Below, piece by piece: positions 7,352 through 15,175 of a stretch of 32,294 bases of DNA (the first letter of the stretch is position 1; every line of letters begins with the position of its first letter). Position numbers and translations under genes: made by a program. The stretch spans positions 1 to 32,294 of the forward strand of contig NZ_JSZO01000031.1 of the NCBI RefSeq assembly GCF_000801955.1, in the 5' to 3' direction. This DNA comes from Ralstonia sp. A12 (lineage in GTDB: Bacteria; Pseudomonadota; Gammaproteobacteria; Burkholderiales; Burkholderiaceae). Below the pieces are notes generated by a model. That model was not told the origin of the DNA and did not search any database. It worked only from the letters and a program-made list of their open reading frames with translations.

Positions 7352-8266
7352 ATGGGGCATCGATCCGGAACCTCGACGCCGACCCTCCGGCAGCTTCAAC
7401 TTTTGCTGGCGCTCACTTCTTCAGACGGGATAGCAAGTGCTGGCTCCAAGCTAGGCATGTCGCCTTCTTCAACGAGTCACGCGCTGCGGGCGCTCGAGAA
7501 AGCGCTGGGCACGGAGTTGATCGACCGCAACGCGTCGGGGGTCGCCCTCACCTATACGGGGGAACATGTGCTTCCCCATGTTCGCGATATCTTTGCGTCC
7601 CTTCAGTTGGTTCAGGCCACAGCGCTGGCTGGTGCTGAGCTGAAAACTGGTCTGCTGCGCATGGGGTCATTCGGCGCGAGTGCGACGATCAGGGTTCTCC
7701 CGCCGCTGATAGAGCGGTTCAAGGCTCGTTACCCTGGCGTTGATATCGTCGTTACCGAGAAGCCAGACGAGCAGACATCGCGCGACCTGATCGAGCGCCG
7801 GCTGGAGATTGCGGCGGTCACGCTTCCAAAGTCAGACTTTGACACGCAAACGCTCGCTGTTGATGAGCTCGTCGCGGTCCTGCCGTCTGGCCATCCTCTG
7901 GCAAAGCTGGAGACTGTTCCGCTCAAGGAGCTGACGGCTGACCCGTTCATATTGACCCGCGCGGGCTCGCAAGTCCTCGTGACCAAGCTGTTCTCACGGC
8001 ATGGGCTACGCCCGAACGTGGCCTATGAACTGCTGCAACTGATGTCGATACTGGAGTTGGTTGCGGCCGGCAAAGGTATTTCGGTCCTGGCAAAGCTGGC
8101 CCTTCCAGATCGGTACCCCGGTACCGTGTTTCGCCCTCTTTCCCCGGGCACATCGAGACGCATTGGACTGGTATGCCTGAACGAGAATCGCCTGTCCCCG
8201 GTCGCTCACGCCTTCTGGCAAGAGGCTCGGCGATATCACGCTGAACTCAAACCCAACACCCGTTAA
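7352..8266 (+). CDS. LysR-family transcriptional regulator, candidate regulator of the thiol-acid genes
   Basis: 304 residues from the ATG at 7352, chosen because GAGGA lies 8 bp before it; the TTG at 7337 lacks such a site. The N-terminal winged HTH spans about residues 8-67 (LRQLQLLLALTSSDGIASAG, then SPSSTSHALRALEKALGTEL). It is followed by a LysR substrate-binding domain with the usual GLLRMGSFGASATIRVLPPL start and a VAAGKGISVL segment near the end. LysR proteins are tetrameric regulators whose ligand is usually a pathway metabolite. Its position between the thioesterase and mdo, with palindromic sites on both sides, makes it the best candidate to bind TTGAW-N6-TTCAA. The ligand would then be 3-mercaptopropionate or 3-sulfinopropionate (inference). 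Confidence 0.9.
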   Translation: MGHRSGTSTPTLRQLQLLLALTSSDGIASAGSKLGMSPSSTSHALRALEKALGTELIDRNASGVALTYTGEHVLPHVRDIFASLQLVQATALAGAELKTGLLRMGSFGASATIRVLPPLIERFKARYPGVDIVVTEKPDEQTSRDLIERRLEIAAVTLPKSDFDTQTLAVDELVAVLPSGHPLAKLETVPLKELTADPFILTRAGSQVLVTKLFSRHGLRPNVAYELLQLMSILELVAAGKGISVLAKLALPDRYPGTVFRPLSPGTSRRIGLVCLNENRLSPVAHAFWQEARRYHAELKPNTR

Positions 8267-8311
8267 CGCTGACGCCACGCCTGTCTTTAACATCCGAAGT
8301 CCGTCCGGCAG

Positions 8312-8356
8312 TTGAAATTTTCTTCAATTGCCTAGGAACAGCCCTGAGACAACAAT
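8312..8356 (+). promoter_or_regulatory. Operator-promoter of mdo
   Basis: TTGAAATTTTCTTCAA (8312-8327; TTGAA-N6-TTCAA) is followed at once by -35 TTGCCT (8328-8333), a 17-bp spacer and -10 AACAAT (8351-8356). The geometry is the same as before act, on the opposite strand. Confidence 0.62.
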
Positions 8357-8443
8357 CCATACAGCTCTGGGGCCGTCGACGATCCAGCATCCAGTTCGGG
8401 CGGCCCGGTGACGACAACAACACCTAGCTATTGGAGACGTCTG

Positions 8444-9022
8444 ATGCAAGTTCCGGCTACGCACTTCAAACATTTCGTGCGCGAATTCACGCAGCTCGTT
8501 GACAACTTTCCGGATGACGAGGCGCAAATCCTCAGTACAGGCCGCGAGCTCCTTGCCGAAATCGTCCGTCGCGATGACTGGCTTCCGGAACGGTATGCGC
8601 AGCCGCATCCCCAGTACTACCAGCAGTACCTGCTACATGCCGATCCATCGGATCGTTTTTCGGTTGTCAGCTTTGTGTGGGGGCCGGGCCAGAAAACGCC
8701 GATCCACAACCATACGGTGTGGGCGTTGATCGGCATGTTGCGAGGTAGCGAGCGCGCCGAGTCCTTTGACCTCGGCGAACCTGGCCAGCCAATGCGGTCA
8801 CTCGGCATCGACTACCTCAAGCCTGGAACTGTCGAGAGCATTTCACCGCGCACAGGAGACATCCATCGAGTCTCCAACACCTACGAAGATCGAGTCTCGA
8901 TTAGCGTTCATGTCTACGGTGGAAACATCGGACGGATTTCGCGGCACGTCTTCGACCCGCTGACGAGCATGCCCAAAACCTTCATCTCCGGCTACTCCAA
9001 CGAGGCTGAGGCTACGGGGTAG
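8444..9022 (+). CDS. mdo: 3-mercaptopropionate dioxygenase (Gln-type cysteine dioxygenase family)
   Basis: 192 residues from the ATG at 8444 (GGAGA 6 bp upstream). A GTG at 8408 would add 12 residues but has no ribosome site. The protein is a cupin of the cysteine dioxygenase superfamily: Fe(II) ligands His88 and His90 (PIHNH) and His141 (GDIHRV), active-site Tyr158 (HVYGGN), and GPGQKTP before the first histidine. Gln61 in YQQYLL aligns with the substrate-binding position where true cysteine dioxygenases have Arg. Gln there marks the bacterial 3-mercaptopropionate dioxygenases, and the spacing closely matches the Azotobacter enzyme as I recall it (His90/92/142, Tyr159). Reaction: 3-mercaptopropionate + O2 to 3-sulfinopropionate, which feeds act and acd. 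Cysteine as a minor substrate is possible. Confidence 0.9.
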   Translation: MQVPATHFKHFVREFTQLVDNFPDDEAQILSTGRELLAEIVRRDDWLPERYAQPHPQYYQQYLLHADPSDRFSVVSFVWGPGQKTPIHNHTVWALIGMLRGSERAESFDLGEPGQPMRSLGIDYLKPGTVESISPRTGDIHRVSNTYEDRVSISVHVYGGNIGRISRHVFDPLTSMPKTFISGYSNEAEATG

Positions 9023-9034
9023 CCAGTCAGAACG

Positions 9035-9049
9035 CGCAATAGCATTGCG
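9035..9049. other. Hairpin between the convergent mdo and MocR genes
   Basis: CGCAAT-AGC-ATTGCG forms a perfect 6-bp stem just after the mdo stop. It has no T-run, so it is at best a weak or Rho-assisted end for the converging transcripts. Nothing else is seen in 9023-9189. Confidence 0.3.
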
Positions 9050-9189
9050 TCGTCGCAGGTACTCAGCAAATAGTCTTGAGGGAGACGCTCGCGGAGAAAG
9101 GGGCTACACTACAGCAGCAGCCACTGCTCGCTCCGGCCGTTACAACCCGTTCGTCATTGCGACGCGGCATCTTGCAATAGCTGAGAACG

Positions 9190-10605
9190 CTATCGGCACA
9201 TGTCGTAAACGCTGCGCCCCAACCATTGCAGCGTCTCATCCAGTGCGTCGGACCATGGATGGCTGCAGTTGAGTCGGACGCAATTTCGATAGCCCTCGCG
9301 GGCCGAGAAGATCGGCCCAGGTGCGATGGCGATGTCGCGCGAAGCAGCCTGCTCAAACAGCGTGTAAGAGTCGGCTGGTTCAGGCATCTCAACCCAGAGC
9401 ACAAAGCCGCCAGCCGGCCTCGATAGCCGCGTGCCTGCCGGGAAGTATGCCGAAATAGCTTGGGACATCTGATTGACGCGCTCCTGCAGCAACTTGCGAA
9501 GGCCGCGCAGATGTCTTTCGTAGGCATGGTGAAGCAGATAGTGCGCGATCGCTGCCTGAGGTGGAACGGATGTTCCCAGGGTGGTTGCAAACTTCCGGTT
9601 TGCGATAGCTTCGCGGTGGCGTCCAGCCGCTACCCACCCAATCTTGAATCCGGGCGCTAGGCACTTGGTGAAAGACCCGCAGTGCAGCACCATGCCTTCA
9701 GAGTCGAAGGCTTTGGCGGCGCGGCTTCTGTGTAGACCAAACTGCAGTTCGGCGTAGACGTCGTTCTCGACCAGCGGAACGTCATGCCTTGATAGCAACT
9801 GGACCAATTCCCGCTTCTTGGCCTCCGGCATCGAGAAGCCCAACGGATTTTGGCAGTTTGTCATGAGCAGGCAGGCTGCCACTTTATGGCGCGATAGGGT
9901 CTTGTCCAGCAGGCCCAGATCCAGACCACTTTCGGGGTCGGTTGGCATCTCCAGTGCGCCCAACCCTAGTTGCTTAAGCAATTGCAGCCCAGAAAAGAAC
10001 ATGGGCGAGTCGATGAGTACGAGGTCACCGGGGCGAGTCATCACCTGCAAGGACAGGCTGATTGCCTCCATGCCGCCGCAAGTGATGACGATCTCGTCCA
10101 TTGGTACGGCGTAGCCCAACTCTAGATAGCGCTGCGCAATGGCCCGGCGTAGCGAGGGCAGGCCCAACTGCAAGTCGACCAGCGTCTTGGCATAGTTGCC
10201 TTGACGGCTGCTTGCGCTCAGCGCTTTGCTCAGCGTCTGCATCGGAAACAGTGATGGGTCGACAAAGGAAGATCCGAGCGACGTGTCTCGGGAGCCTACG
10301 AGGTCACCCAGGGTTTCACGCACACGCTCAGGTGTGTTGGAGCGAACGACCTTCGGTCGGGTCAGGCTGTTCCGAGGTAGTTGAGCAGTACCAGGGCCAT
10401 GTGCGCGCACATAAAAACCGGATTGCGGTTTGGCTTCGATGAGGCGATTAGCCTCCAATACCGAGTACGCCTGCACGACCGTGCCCTTGCTGACCTTGCG
10501 CTGTTCTGCGGCTAGGCGCACAGATGGCAAAGGGTCACCGGGTCGCAGGGAGCCATCGGCGATCAGGTTCGCGATGTCCTCGGCGATTTCCAGATAGCGC
10601 GTCAT
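9190..10605 (-). CDS. MocR-type regulator (GntR HTH fused to aminotransferase fold)
   Basis: 471 residues from the ATG at 10605 (GGAGGAGA just upstream; a GTG at 10635 is less likely). The N-terminal GntR winged helix (about 1-68) includes GSLRPGDPLPSVRLAAEQRK and VSKGTVVQAYSVLEANRLIE. A linker follows, then a fold-type I aminotransferase domain with TCGGMEAISL (175-184), SPMFFSGLQLLK, TNCQNPLGFS, ENDVYAEL and the PLP lysine Lys314 in SFTKCLAPGFKIGW. MocR regulators sense an amine or amino acid, or PLP itself, and usually control a divergent gene. Here that is the citE-like operon, with two palindromes in the shared promoter region. Relatives include TauR, GabR and PdxR; I cannot assign the effector. 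Confidence 0.9.
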   Translation of the reverse strand: MTRYLEIAEDIANLIADGSLRPGDPLPSVRLAAEQRKVSKGTVVQAYSVLEANRLIEAKPQSGFYVRAHGPGTAQLPRNSLTRPKVVRSNTPERVRETLGDLVGSRDTSLGSSFVDPSLFPMQTLSKALSASSRQGNYAKTLVDLQLGLPSLRRAIAQRYLELGYAVPMDEIVITCGGMEAISLSLQVMTRPGDLVLIDSPMFFSGLQLLKQLGLGALEMPTDPESGLDLGLLDKTLSRHKVAACLLMTNCQNPLGFSMPEAKKRELVQLLSRHDVPLVENDVYAELQFGLHRSRAAKAFDSEGMVLHCGSFTKCLAPGFKIGWVAAGRHREAIANRKFATTLGTSVPPQAAIAHYLLHHAYERHLRGLRKLLQERVNQMSQAISAYFPAGTRLSRPAGGFVLWVEMPEPADSYTLFEQAASRDIAIAPGPIFSAREGYRNCVRLNCSHPWSDALDETLQWLGRSVYDMCR

Positions 10606-10633
10606 CGGGTCTCCTCCCTGTCTGCGGGCCGCC

Positions 10634-10650
10634 ACAACTGTACCAGTTGT
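10634..10650. promoter_or_regulatory. Perfect palindrome, candidate MocR operator 1
   Basis: ACAACTG-TAC-CAGTTGT, 7-bp arms with a 3-bp centre, 29 bp before the MocR start. It shares the AACTG/CAGTT half-site with the second palindrome. Confidence 0.5.
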
Positions 10651-10660
10651 TTAGTCGAAG

Positions 10661-10679
10661 AACTGTCACTGTGACAGTT
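10661..10679. promoter_or_regulatory. Perfect 19-bp palindrome, candidate MocR operator 2
   Basis: AACTGTCAC-T-GTGACAGTT, 9-bp arms around one base, 43 bp before the citE-like start and 10 bp from operator 1. Four AACTG/CAGTT half-sites in 44 bp suggest cooperative binding of a dimer or tetramer. Confidence 0.55.
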
Positions 10680-10722
10680 TGTGTCTCGTTCCTAAAGTTG
10701 CCCATGACAACAAGGAGACGTC

Positions 10723-11610
10723 ATGGACAACACAACTCAACCCATCCCTCGTCGCAGCATGCTGTTCGTGCCCGGCCTGCGACCCGACCGATTCCGGAAG
10801 GCATTGGTTTCCGGAGCCGATGTCGTATGCATTGATCTGGAAGACGCTGTAGCCATCACGCACAAGGACGAGGCACGCGATCTGACGCTGCCTTTGTTTG
10901 CCGAGGAAAACCCTTCGGGGTGCGAGCGGGTACTGCGGATCAATTCCCTGGATACCGTTCATGGCCTGCGCGATGTAGAGGCGCTGACCCGCGTGGAGCT
11001 CGTGCCCGATGCTGTGATGCTGACCAAGGTCCGCTCGGCTGCCGAGATCAAGCTGCTGGAGGAACTGCTGCAAGGCGGCCGCACGGCTTCGATCAAGTTC
11101 TACGTCACGCTCGAAACCAATCAAGGTCTGGAGGATGTATTCGACATCGCGGGCGCTAGCCCGCGTATGGCCTGCCTCCTGTTTGGCGAGGTCGATTTGT
11201 CTGCCGACCTTCGTTGCAAGCGGACTTCGAAGGCGTTGCTCTATGCGCGTTCGCGGATGGCGCATGCCGCAGCGGCCTTCGCACTGGACGCTATGGACGT
11301 CCCGCACATCCACCTGGAGGACATGGACGGACTACGCGTAGCAGCCGAGCACGCTGCGGAACTTGGTTTCACCGGCAAAGCTTGCATTCATCCAACGCAG
11401 ATTCCGGTGGTGCACGAGTACTTCACGCCAAGCGCGGAAGAGGTCGCCCGCGCTGAACAAGCCGTAGAGGCATTCAAGGAGAGCGGCTCGTCAGGCTTGG
11501 CCGTGCTCAACGGCCTCATGCTGCAGAAGCCTGTGCTTAGGTCCTCGCAACGCATTCTGGCTCTCGCAAAGCAAAGCGGGGCCCAACACAAGGTGGCGGT
11601 GCAAGCATGA
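10723..11610 (+). CDS. CitE-like CoA-ester lyase (HpcH/HpaI aldolase family)
   Basis: 295 residues of the citrate lyase beta-subunit-like TIM-barrel family, which cleaves or forms C-C bonds in CoA esters such as malyl-, citramalyl- or methylmalyl-CoA. Family motifs are RSMLFVPGLRPDRFRKAL (11-28), the DLEDAV strand (38-43), Arg72 in LRIN, Mg-binding Glu131 (LETNQG) and Asp158 (FGEVDLS), and GFTGKACIHPTQ near the C-terminus. AAGGAGA precedes the ATG. It is a stand-alone protein with no citrate lyase alpha or acyl-carrier subunits beside it, so a citrate lyase complex is unlikely. First gene of an operon with a GST-family protein (ATGA overlap) and an MFS transporter. The exact substrate is unknown. 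Confidence 0.85.
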   Translation: MDNTTQPIPRRSMLFVPGLRPDRFRKALVSGADVVCIDLEDAVAITHKDEARDLTLPLFAEENPSGCERVLRINSLDTVHGLRDVEALTRVELVPDAVMLTKVRSAAEIKLLEELLQGGRTASIKFYVTLETNQGLEDVFDIAGASPRMACLLFGEVDLSADLRCKRTSKALLYARSRMAHAAAAFALDAMDVPHIHLEDMDGLRVAAEHAAELGFTGKACIHPTQIPVVHEYFTPSAEEVARAEQAVEAFKESGSSGLAVLNGLMLQKPVLRSSQRILALAKQSGAQHKVAVQA

Positions 11611-12356
11611 GTACTGACGCCACTCTTTACGAGCTTGCTGCTGCTGACGACACCCGATTCAGCCCCTTTTGCTGGCGCACGCGCTTTGGCCTGCGGCACA
11701 AGGAGCTGTCATTCAAATCTGTGCACATCGGCTTTCCCGATATTGGCGAGCTGGGTGGATCGAACCGCACGGTGCCTGCGATTCGCATTGGTGACGCCTT
11801 CGTCGAAGACAGCTGGGACATCGCGGAATTTCTGGATGAGACGTTTCCAGATCGACCTCCGCTGCTAGGGTGCCCGCTTGGCAGAGGTGTGGCGCGCTTT
11901 GTCGAGTGCTTCACTGACAAGGTGATTCATCCAACCATGCTGCGCTTAGTGTCGCGCGATGTGTTCGACCGCATGGACCCGTATGACCGGCCTTACTTCC
12001 GTCGCACCCGGGAAGAGATGCTTGGTTGCACGCTGGAGGAAGCGCAAGCCACGCGCGACCAGACGGTCCTGGCTTTCAGAAAGGCCATTCACCCGATCCG
12101 GCTCACATTGAACAAGCAACCGTGGTTGTCGGGAGCGATGCCTGGTCATGCCGATTACATCGTATTGGCAGCCTTCCAGTGGGGGCGACTTGCCAGCGAC
12201 TTCAAGATCCTCGAAGAAGACGATCCCATCGCAAAGTGGTTTCGGCGAGGACTGGATTTGCACGATGGCTTCGGCCGGAAGGTGCATCCCGATGACGGCG
12301 GGTTGGGATTCGCTGAAATCGATTGGTGGAGAGAAGCTATGAGGCGACACGGCTGA
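11607..12356 (+). CDS. Glutathione S-transferase family protein, possibly beta-etherase-like
   Basis: 249 residues with a thioredoxin-like N-terminal domain and an all-helical C-terminal domain. The start region SPFCWRTRFGLRHKEL (19-34) places a cysteine at the usual glutathione-activating position, as in the LigE/LigF-type and omega-like classes. RTVPAIRIGD and EDSWDIAEFLDETFP (54-83) are the cis-proline and glutathione gamma-glutamyl-binding segments. Its ATG overlaps the citE-like stop as ATGA, so the two are translated together. Pairing a GSH-dependent enzyme with a CoA-ester lyase and a carboxylate transporter suggests a catabolic step that cleaves an ether, thioether or halide, or isomerises an intermediate. 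That is inference; no substrate is evident. Confidence 0.82.
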   Translation: MSTDATLYELAAADDTRFSPFCWRTRFGLRHKELSFKSVHIGFPDIGELGGSNRTVPAIRIGDAFVEDSWDIAEFLDETFPDRPPLLGCPLGRGVARFVECFTDKVIHPTMLRLVSRDVFDRMDPYDRPYFRRTREEMLGCTLEEAQATRDQTVLAFRKAIHPIRLTLNKQPWLSGAMPGHADYIVLAAFQWGRLASDFKILEEDDPIAKWFRRGLDLHDGFGRKVHPDDGGLGFAEIDWWREAMRRHG

Positions 12357-12424
12357 GTCCAACGGTTGCAACAGAAAGAAAGAGTTGACCACGCTCAGCT
12401 TCGGCAGTTGATTCAACAAGCGCG

Positions 12425-12442
12425 GCGAGGGGGAACCCTCGC
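12425..12442 (+). other. GNRA-loop hairpin in the intra-operon gap
   Basis: GCGAGGG-GGAA-CCCTCGC: a perfect 7-bp GC-rich stem with a GGAA (GNRA) tetraloop, 36 bp before the MFS start, without a T-run. It may stabilise or partly attenuate the downstream message. Nothing else is seen in 12357-12478. Confidence 0.4.
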
Positions 12443-12478
12443 AAGCGCCAAGAACTAAAAAATACTCGGAGACAAACC

Positions 12479-13813
12479 ATGCACAATACCGGCGATGTCG
12501 GTGCTTTCGACGTGTCTGGCGCATCGTCGCTAGAAGCGGCGGCATATCGAAAGGCCACGTGGAGACTGATTCCCTTTCTGGCGATCTGCTTCATCTTTGC
12601 GTATCTCGATCGCGTCAACATCAGCTTTGCGAAGCTGCAGATGCAGAGCGACCTCGGGCTATCGGATGCGGCCTATGGCCTGGGTGCGAGCATCTTCTTT
12701 ATTGGCTACTTCCTATTCGAAATCCCCAGCAACATCATTCTTGAACGGGTCGGCGCAAGACGATGGATCGCGCGCATCATGATCTCGTGGGGGATTGCGT
12801 CGGCGTGCATGATGTTCGTGAGACATGAATCTTCGTTCTATATTCTCCGCTTCATCATCGGCGCGACGGAGGCCGGCTTCATGCCCGGCGTGATGCTCTA
12901 CTTCAACTACTGGTTTCCGGCCAAGAAGCGAGCCCAGATCAACGCGCTGTTCCTGACGTCGGTGCCGCTCTCGGGTGTCGTTGGAGGGCCGATCGCCGGC
13001 TTCGTCATGACGTACTTCGATGGCAGTGGCAACTTGCCTGGATGGCAGTGGCTGTTCTTGCTTGAAGGCGCGTCCACGGCGGTGCTCGGGCTAACCGTCT
13101 TCTTCTGCCTGCCCGATCGCCCCGCCGACGCAAAGTGGCTGACGGCGGCCGAGCGTCACGTGATTGAAAGCAACCTGGCGATGGAATCCAGTTCAAGCCG
13201 CGAACACCACTTCGGCAAGGCGTTGCGTCAACCGGAAACGCTCTTCCTTGGAGCGGTCTACCTGCTGACCTTGATTGGGCTCTGGGGGCTGACCTTCTGG
13301 CTGCCAGAATTGATCAAGCAAACAGGCATCTCGAGCAAGATGACGATCGGTTTGCTAACCACCATTCCTTACATGGCGGGCTGCGTTGCCATGGTCCTGT
13401 TGGGGCGGAGTTCGGATCGCACCGGCGAACGTCAACGGCATTTCGGATTTGCGCTGCTGGCAGGGGCGGCCGGCTATGTGCTATCGGGCTGGTTCGGAGG
13501 AGATACCACCATCTCGCTCCTTGCGCTGACATTAGCTGCCGCCGGGACGATCGGTTGTCTCGCCGTGTTCTGGACGTTCCCGTCGAAGGTGCTTGCAGGA
13601 CCAGCAGCAGCGGGCGGCATCGCACTGATCAATTCCGTTGGCAATCTTGGAGGAGCAATCAGTCCATATCTGGTGGGTAAGGTCAAAGAGCTCACGGGCA
13701 ATACAGAGGCTGCGCTCTATTTGATTGCGGTGAGCACATTGGTCGCGGCGCTACTGGTCCTAATATCGCTTCCGAGGAAGTTGGCGGTGCGAGATAGCGT
13801 CGCTCATTCCTGA
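12479..13813 (+). CDS. MFS transporter, anion:cation symporter (ACS) family
   Basis: 444 residues, 12 predicted membrane helices, inner membrane. The ACS signature is clear at the start: RLIPFLAICFIFAYLDRVNI (30-49) followed by GLSDAAYGLGASIFFIGYFL. EIPSNIILERVGARRW is the loop-2/3 motif, and RFIIGATEAGFMPGVMLY follows. ACS members (tartrate, 4-hydroxyphenylacetate, phthalate and glucarate carriers) import organic anions with protons. A GGAG site lies before the ATG. As the last gene of the MocR-controlled operon it probably imports the substrate that the citE-like and GST-like enzymes degrade. Its stop codon forms part of a terminator stem. Confidence 0.9.
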   Translation: MHNTGDVGAFDVSGASSLEAAAYRKATWRLIPFLAICFIFAYLDRVNISFAKLQMQSDLGLSDAAYGLGASIFFIGYFLFEIPSNIILERVGARRWIARIMISWGIASACMMFVRHESSFYILRFIIGATEAGFMPGVMLYFNYWFPAKKRAQINALFLTSVPLSGVVGGPIAGFVMTYFDGSGNLPGWQWLFLLEGASTAVLGLTVFFCLPDRPADAKWLTAAERHVIESNLAMESSSSREHHFGKALRQPETLFLGAVYLLTLIGLWGLTFWLPELIKQTGISSKMTIGLLTTIPYMAGCVAMVLLGRSSDRTGERQRHFGFALLAGAAGYVLSGWFGGDTTISLLALTLAAAGTIGCLAVFWTFPSKVLAGPAAAGGIALINSVGNLGGAISPYLVGKVKELTGNTEAALYLIAVSTLVAALLVLISLPRKLAVRDSVAHS

Positions 13814-13825
13814 GCGCGTTTTTTT
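13801..13825 (+). terminator. Intrinsic terminator overlapping the MFS stop codon
   Basis: CGCTCA-TTCC-TGAGCG stem (13801-13816), then CG and a run of seven T (13819-13825). The TGA stop codon at 13811-13813 is inside the right arm, so the operon ends with almost no 3' UTR. Confidence 0.75.
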
Positions 13826-13981
13826 GAGGGGAGCCGCGGTGGATACGGCAAGCTTTATGGCTTCATTGATGTCAACAAAGTGTACTGGGTACGCTCGTTG
13901 GGTCACACTGAAAACCGTACCGCGCATCGGCTCTCGTCAATAGAGCCACAGCCCTGCATCGATCCACGGCATCGGTCACAT

Positions 13982-14602
13982 TTATGCTCCCCTCACAGTC
14001 GATTCGATACTTATCCAGCGTGCCGGATAGGTCAAACGCATGGCTCGACATGTGATGGAATGTCGCTCCAGCGCGGTGGGAAAGAACAGCTTATAAGCTC
14101 CTCGGCAGCGCGGCATATCCATTTGACACGCTTGCATTGCCGCTTCGCGACACCCTACGAAACGCTCTAACATGCGCTGGCAACACCGTCCGTTGATCTC
14201 TTTGGCCGTGCTCAGCATGCGGGCCCGTTCCGGGCCAACTGCTGCGGCGTAACCAGAATACGATTCGACCAACCTCTCATCAAAGCCTCCGCTCGGCTGC
14301 ATCGCCGCCATTACCCAGGCCTTGCCGAGCTGGGGATCCCTCTCACCCAGGATGCCCGAGTCCAGTGTCTCAGCGTAGGGGAACATTGCGACCCGATGAT
14401 TGCCGGCGTTCGATAGGCCCTCTAACTCGCGGCGCAGGTCAGCAGCCTCGTCCGACGGGGCGGCGCTTGCAATGCCATCGCTTACCTGCGCCCCGGCGCT
14501 TGCGGACACGCGGGACTGGAACGCCGCCAGCCTTGCATGGGCGAGTTCCACCCGTGAATCCAGGTCGCCCATTGAGGCGGCGCGCTTTAGGGCGTGCGCC
14601 AT
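13982..14602 (-). pseudogene. Hypothetical protein, probably a decayed gene
   Basis: A 206-codon frame starting MAHALKRAASMGDLDSRVEL and ending with a Cys-rich stretch (NGRCCQRMLERFVGCREAAM). The sequence looks protein-like, with helical, Ala/Leu-rich periodicity reminiscent of Sel1/TPR repeats at the start, but I recognise no family. The same reading frame is open for another 107 codons upstream (14612-14935) and the two parts are separated only by a TAG at 14612-14614. This suggests a nonsense-broken gene of about 315 codons. No good ribosome site precedes the ATG at 14602. It could also be chance open frame in GC-rich DNA. Confidence 0.3.
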
Positions 14603-15112
14603 CCATTGTCGCTATCTGGGGCAACAGACGCCCGTGTCGCGGCGTCCCACCCACGTCCGCGCCGACATCGTTTTGCATAGCCTTCCGCTACTTGTCATGG
14701 AGATATTCCACACAGACCAGCATTCGCTTCGCATCAGTAAATAGGCGTTGTCGTTCAGCGAGGGTGGACGCGCAGGGGATACGCCGATAACGGAATTCCA
14801 AAGCCACATAGATACAGCTCCGCCGCTTCCCTCTCGGCGCATGTGCTTAACCGACCTGATGCTGATGCTGATGCACAAGGCAAGCATCGGCAGGCAATGT
14901 GTCACCAAACTTAAAGGACTCGAATCAGGTTCCAAAGATGAGAAAAAGTGAAGATGTCATGTGGCCTAGTGATTCAGCACTCTGTACCGACACCAGATGA
15001 ATCAAGTCTTTTCGCCCGATGGCAGCGATATGAATCGGCCTGGGCGTACATGGCTTCGTATTCTGAAGTGGCCTCACTAGCTCCCACTTTAAAAAAATTC
15101 GCTCCGCCAACG
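14603..15112. other. Gene-poor stretch with short tandem repeat
   Basis: About 500 bp without a convincing gene. It contains three tandem CTGATG units (14856-14873), the upstream open part of the broken hypothetical frame on the minus strand, and short plus-strand frames with no family resemblance. The last 50 bp are the approach to the DUF305 promoter. Confidence 0.5.
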
Positions 15113-15140
15113 GGAATAAACCTCGCCCTGTGGTGTCTAC
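15113..15140 (+). promoter_or_regulatory. Candidate ECF-sigma promoter of the DUF305 operon
   Basis: GGAATAA (15113-15119), a 15-bp spacer and GTCTAC (15135-15140), resembling sigma-E-type promoters (GGAACTT, then GTCTGA). The start codon is 36 bp downstream. Since the operon encodes an ECF sigma factor, autoregulation is the natural reading. Confidence 0.45.
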
Positions 15141-15175
15141 CGGAAAAGGGATGTGTCCCGTTACACGGAGTCATC

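Noticed and set aside
8408-8443. GTG start adding 12 residues to mdo
   Set aside because: The ATG at 8444 has a proper GGAGA site and gives better agreement with the family's residue numbering.
14365-14790. Plus-strand ORF of 141 codons
   Set aside because: Arg/Pro-rich composition typical of an antisense shadow in GC-rich DNA, opposite the doubtful hypothetical gene.
14856-14873. CTGATG x3 as a CRISPR or functional repeat
   Set aside because: Only three 6-bp units without spacers; a simple tandem repeat.
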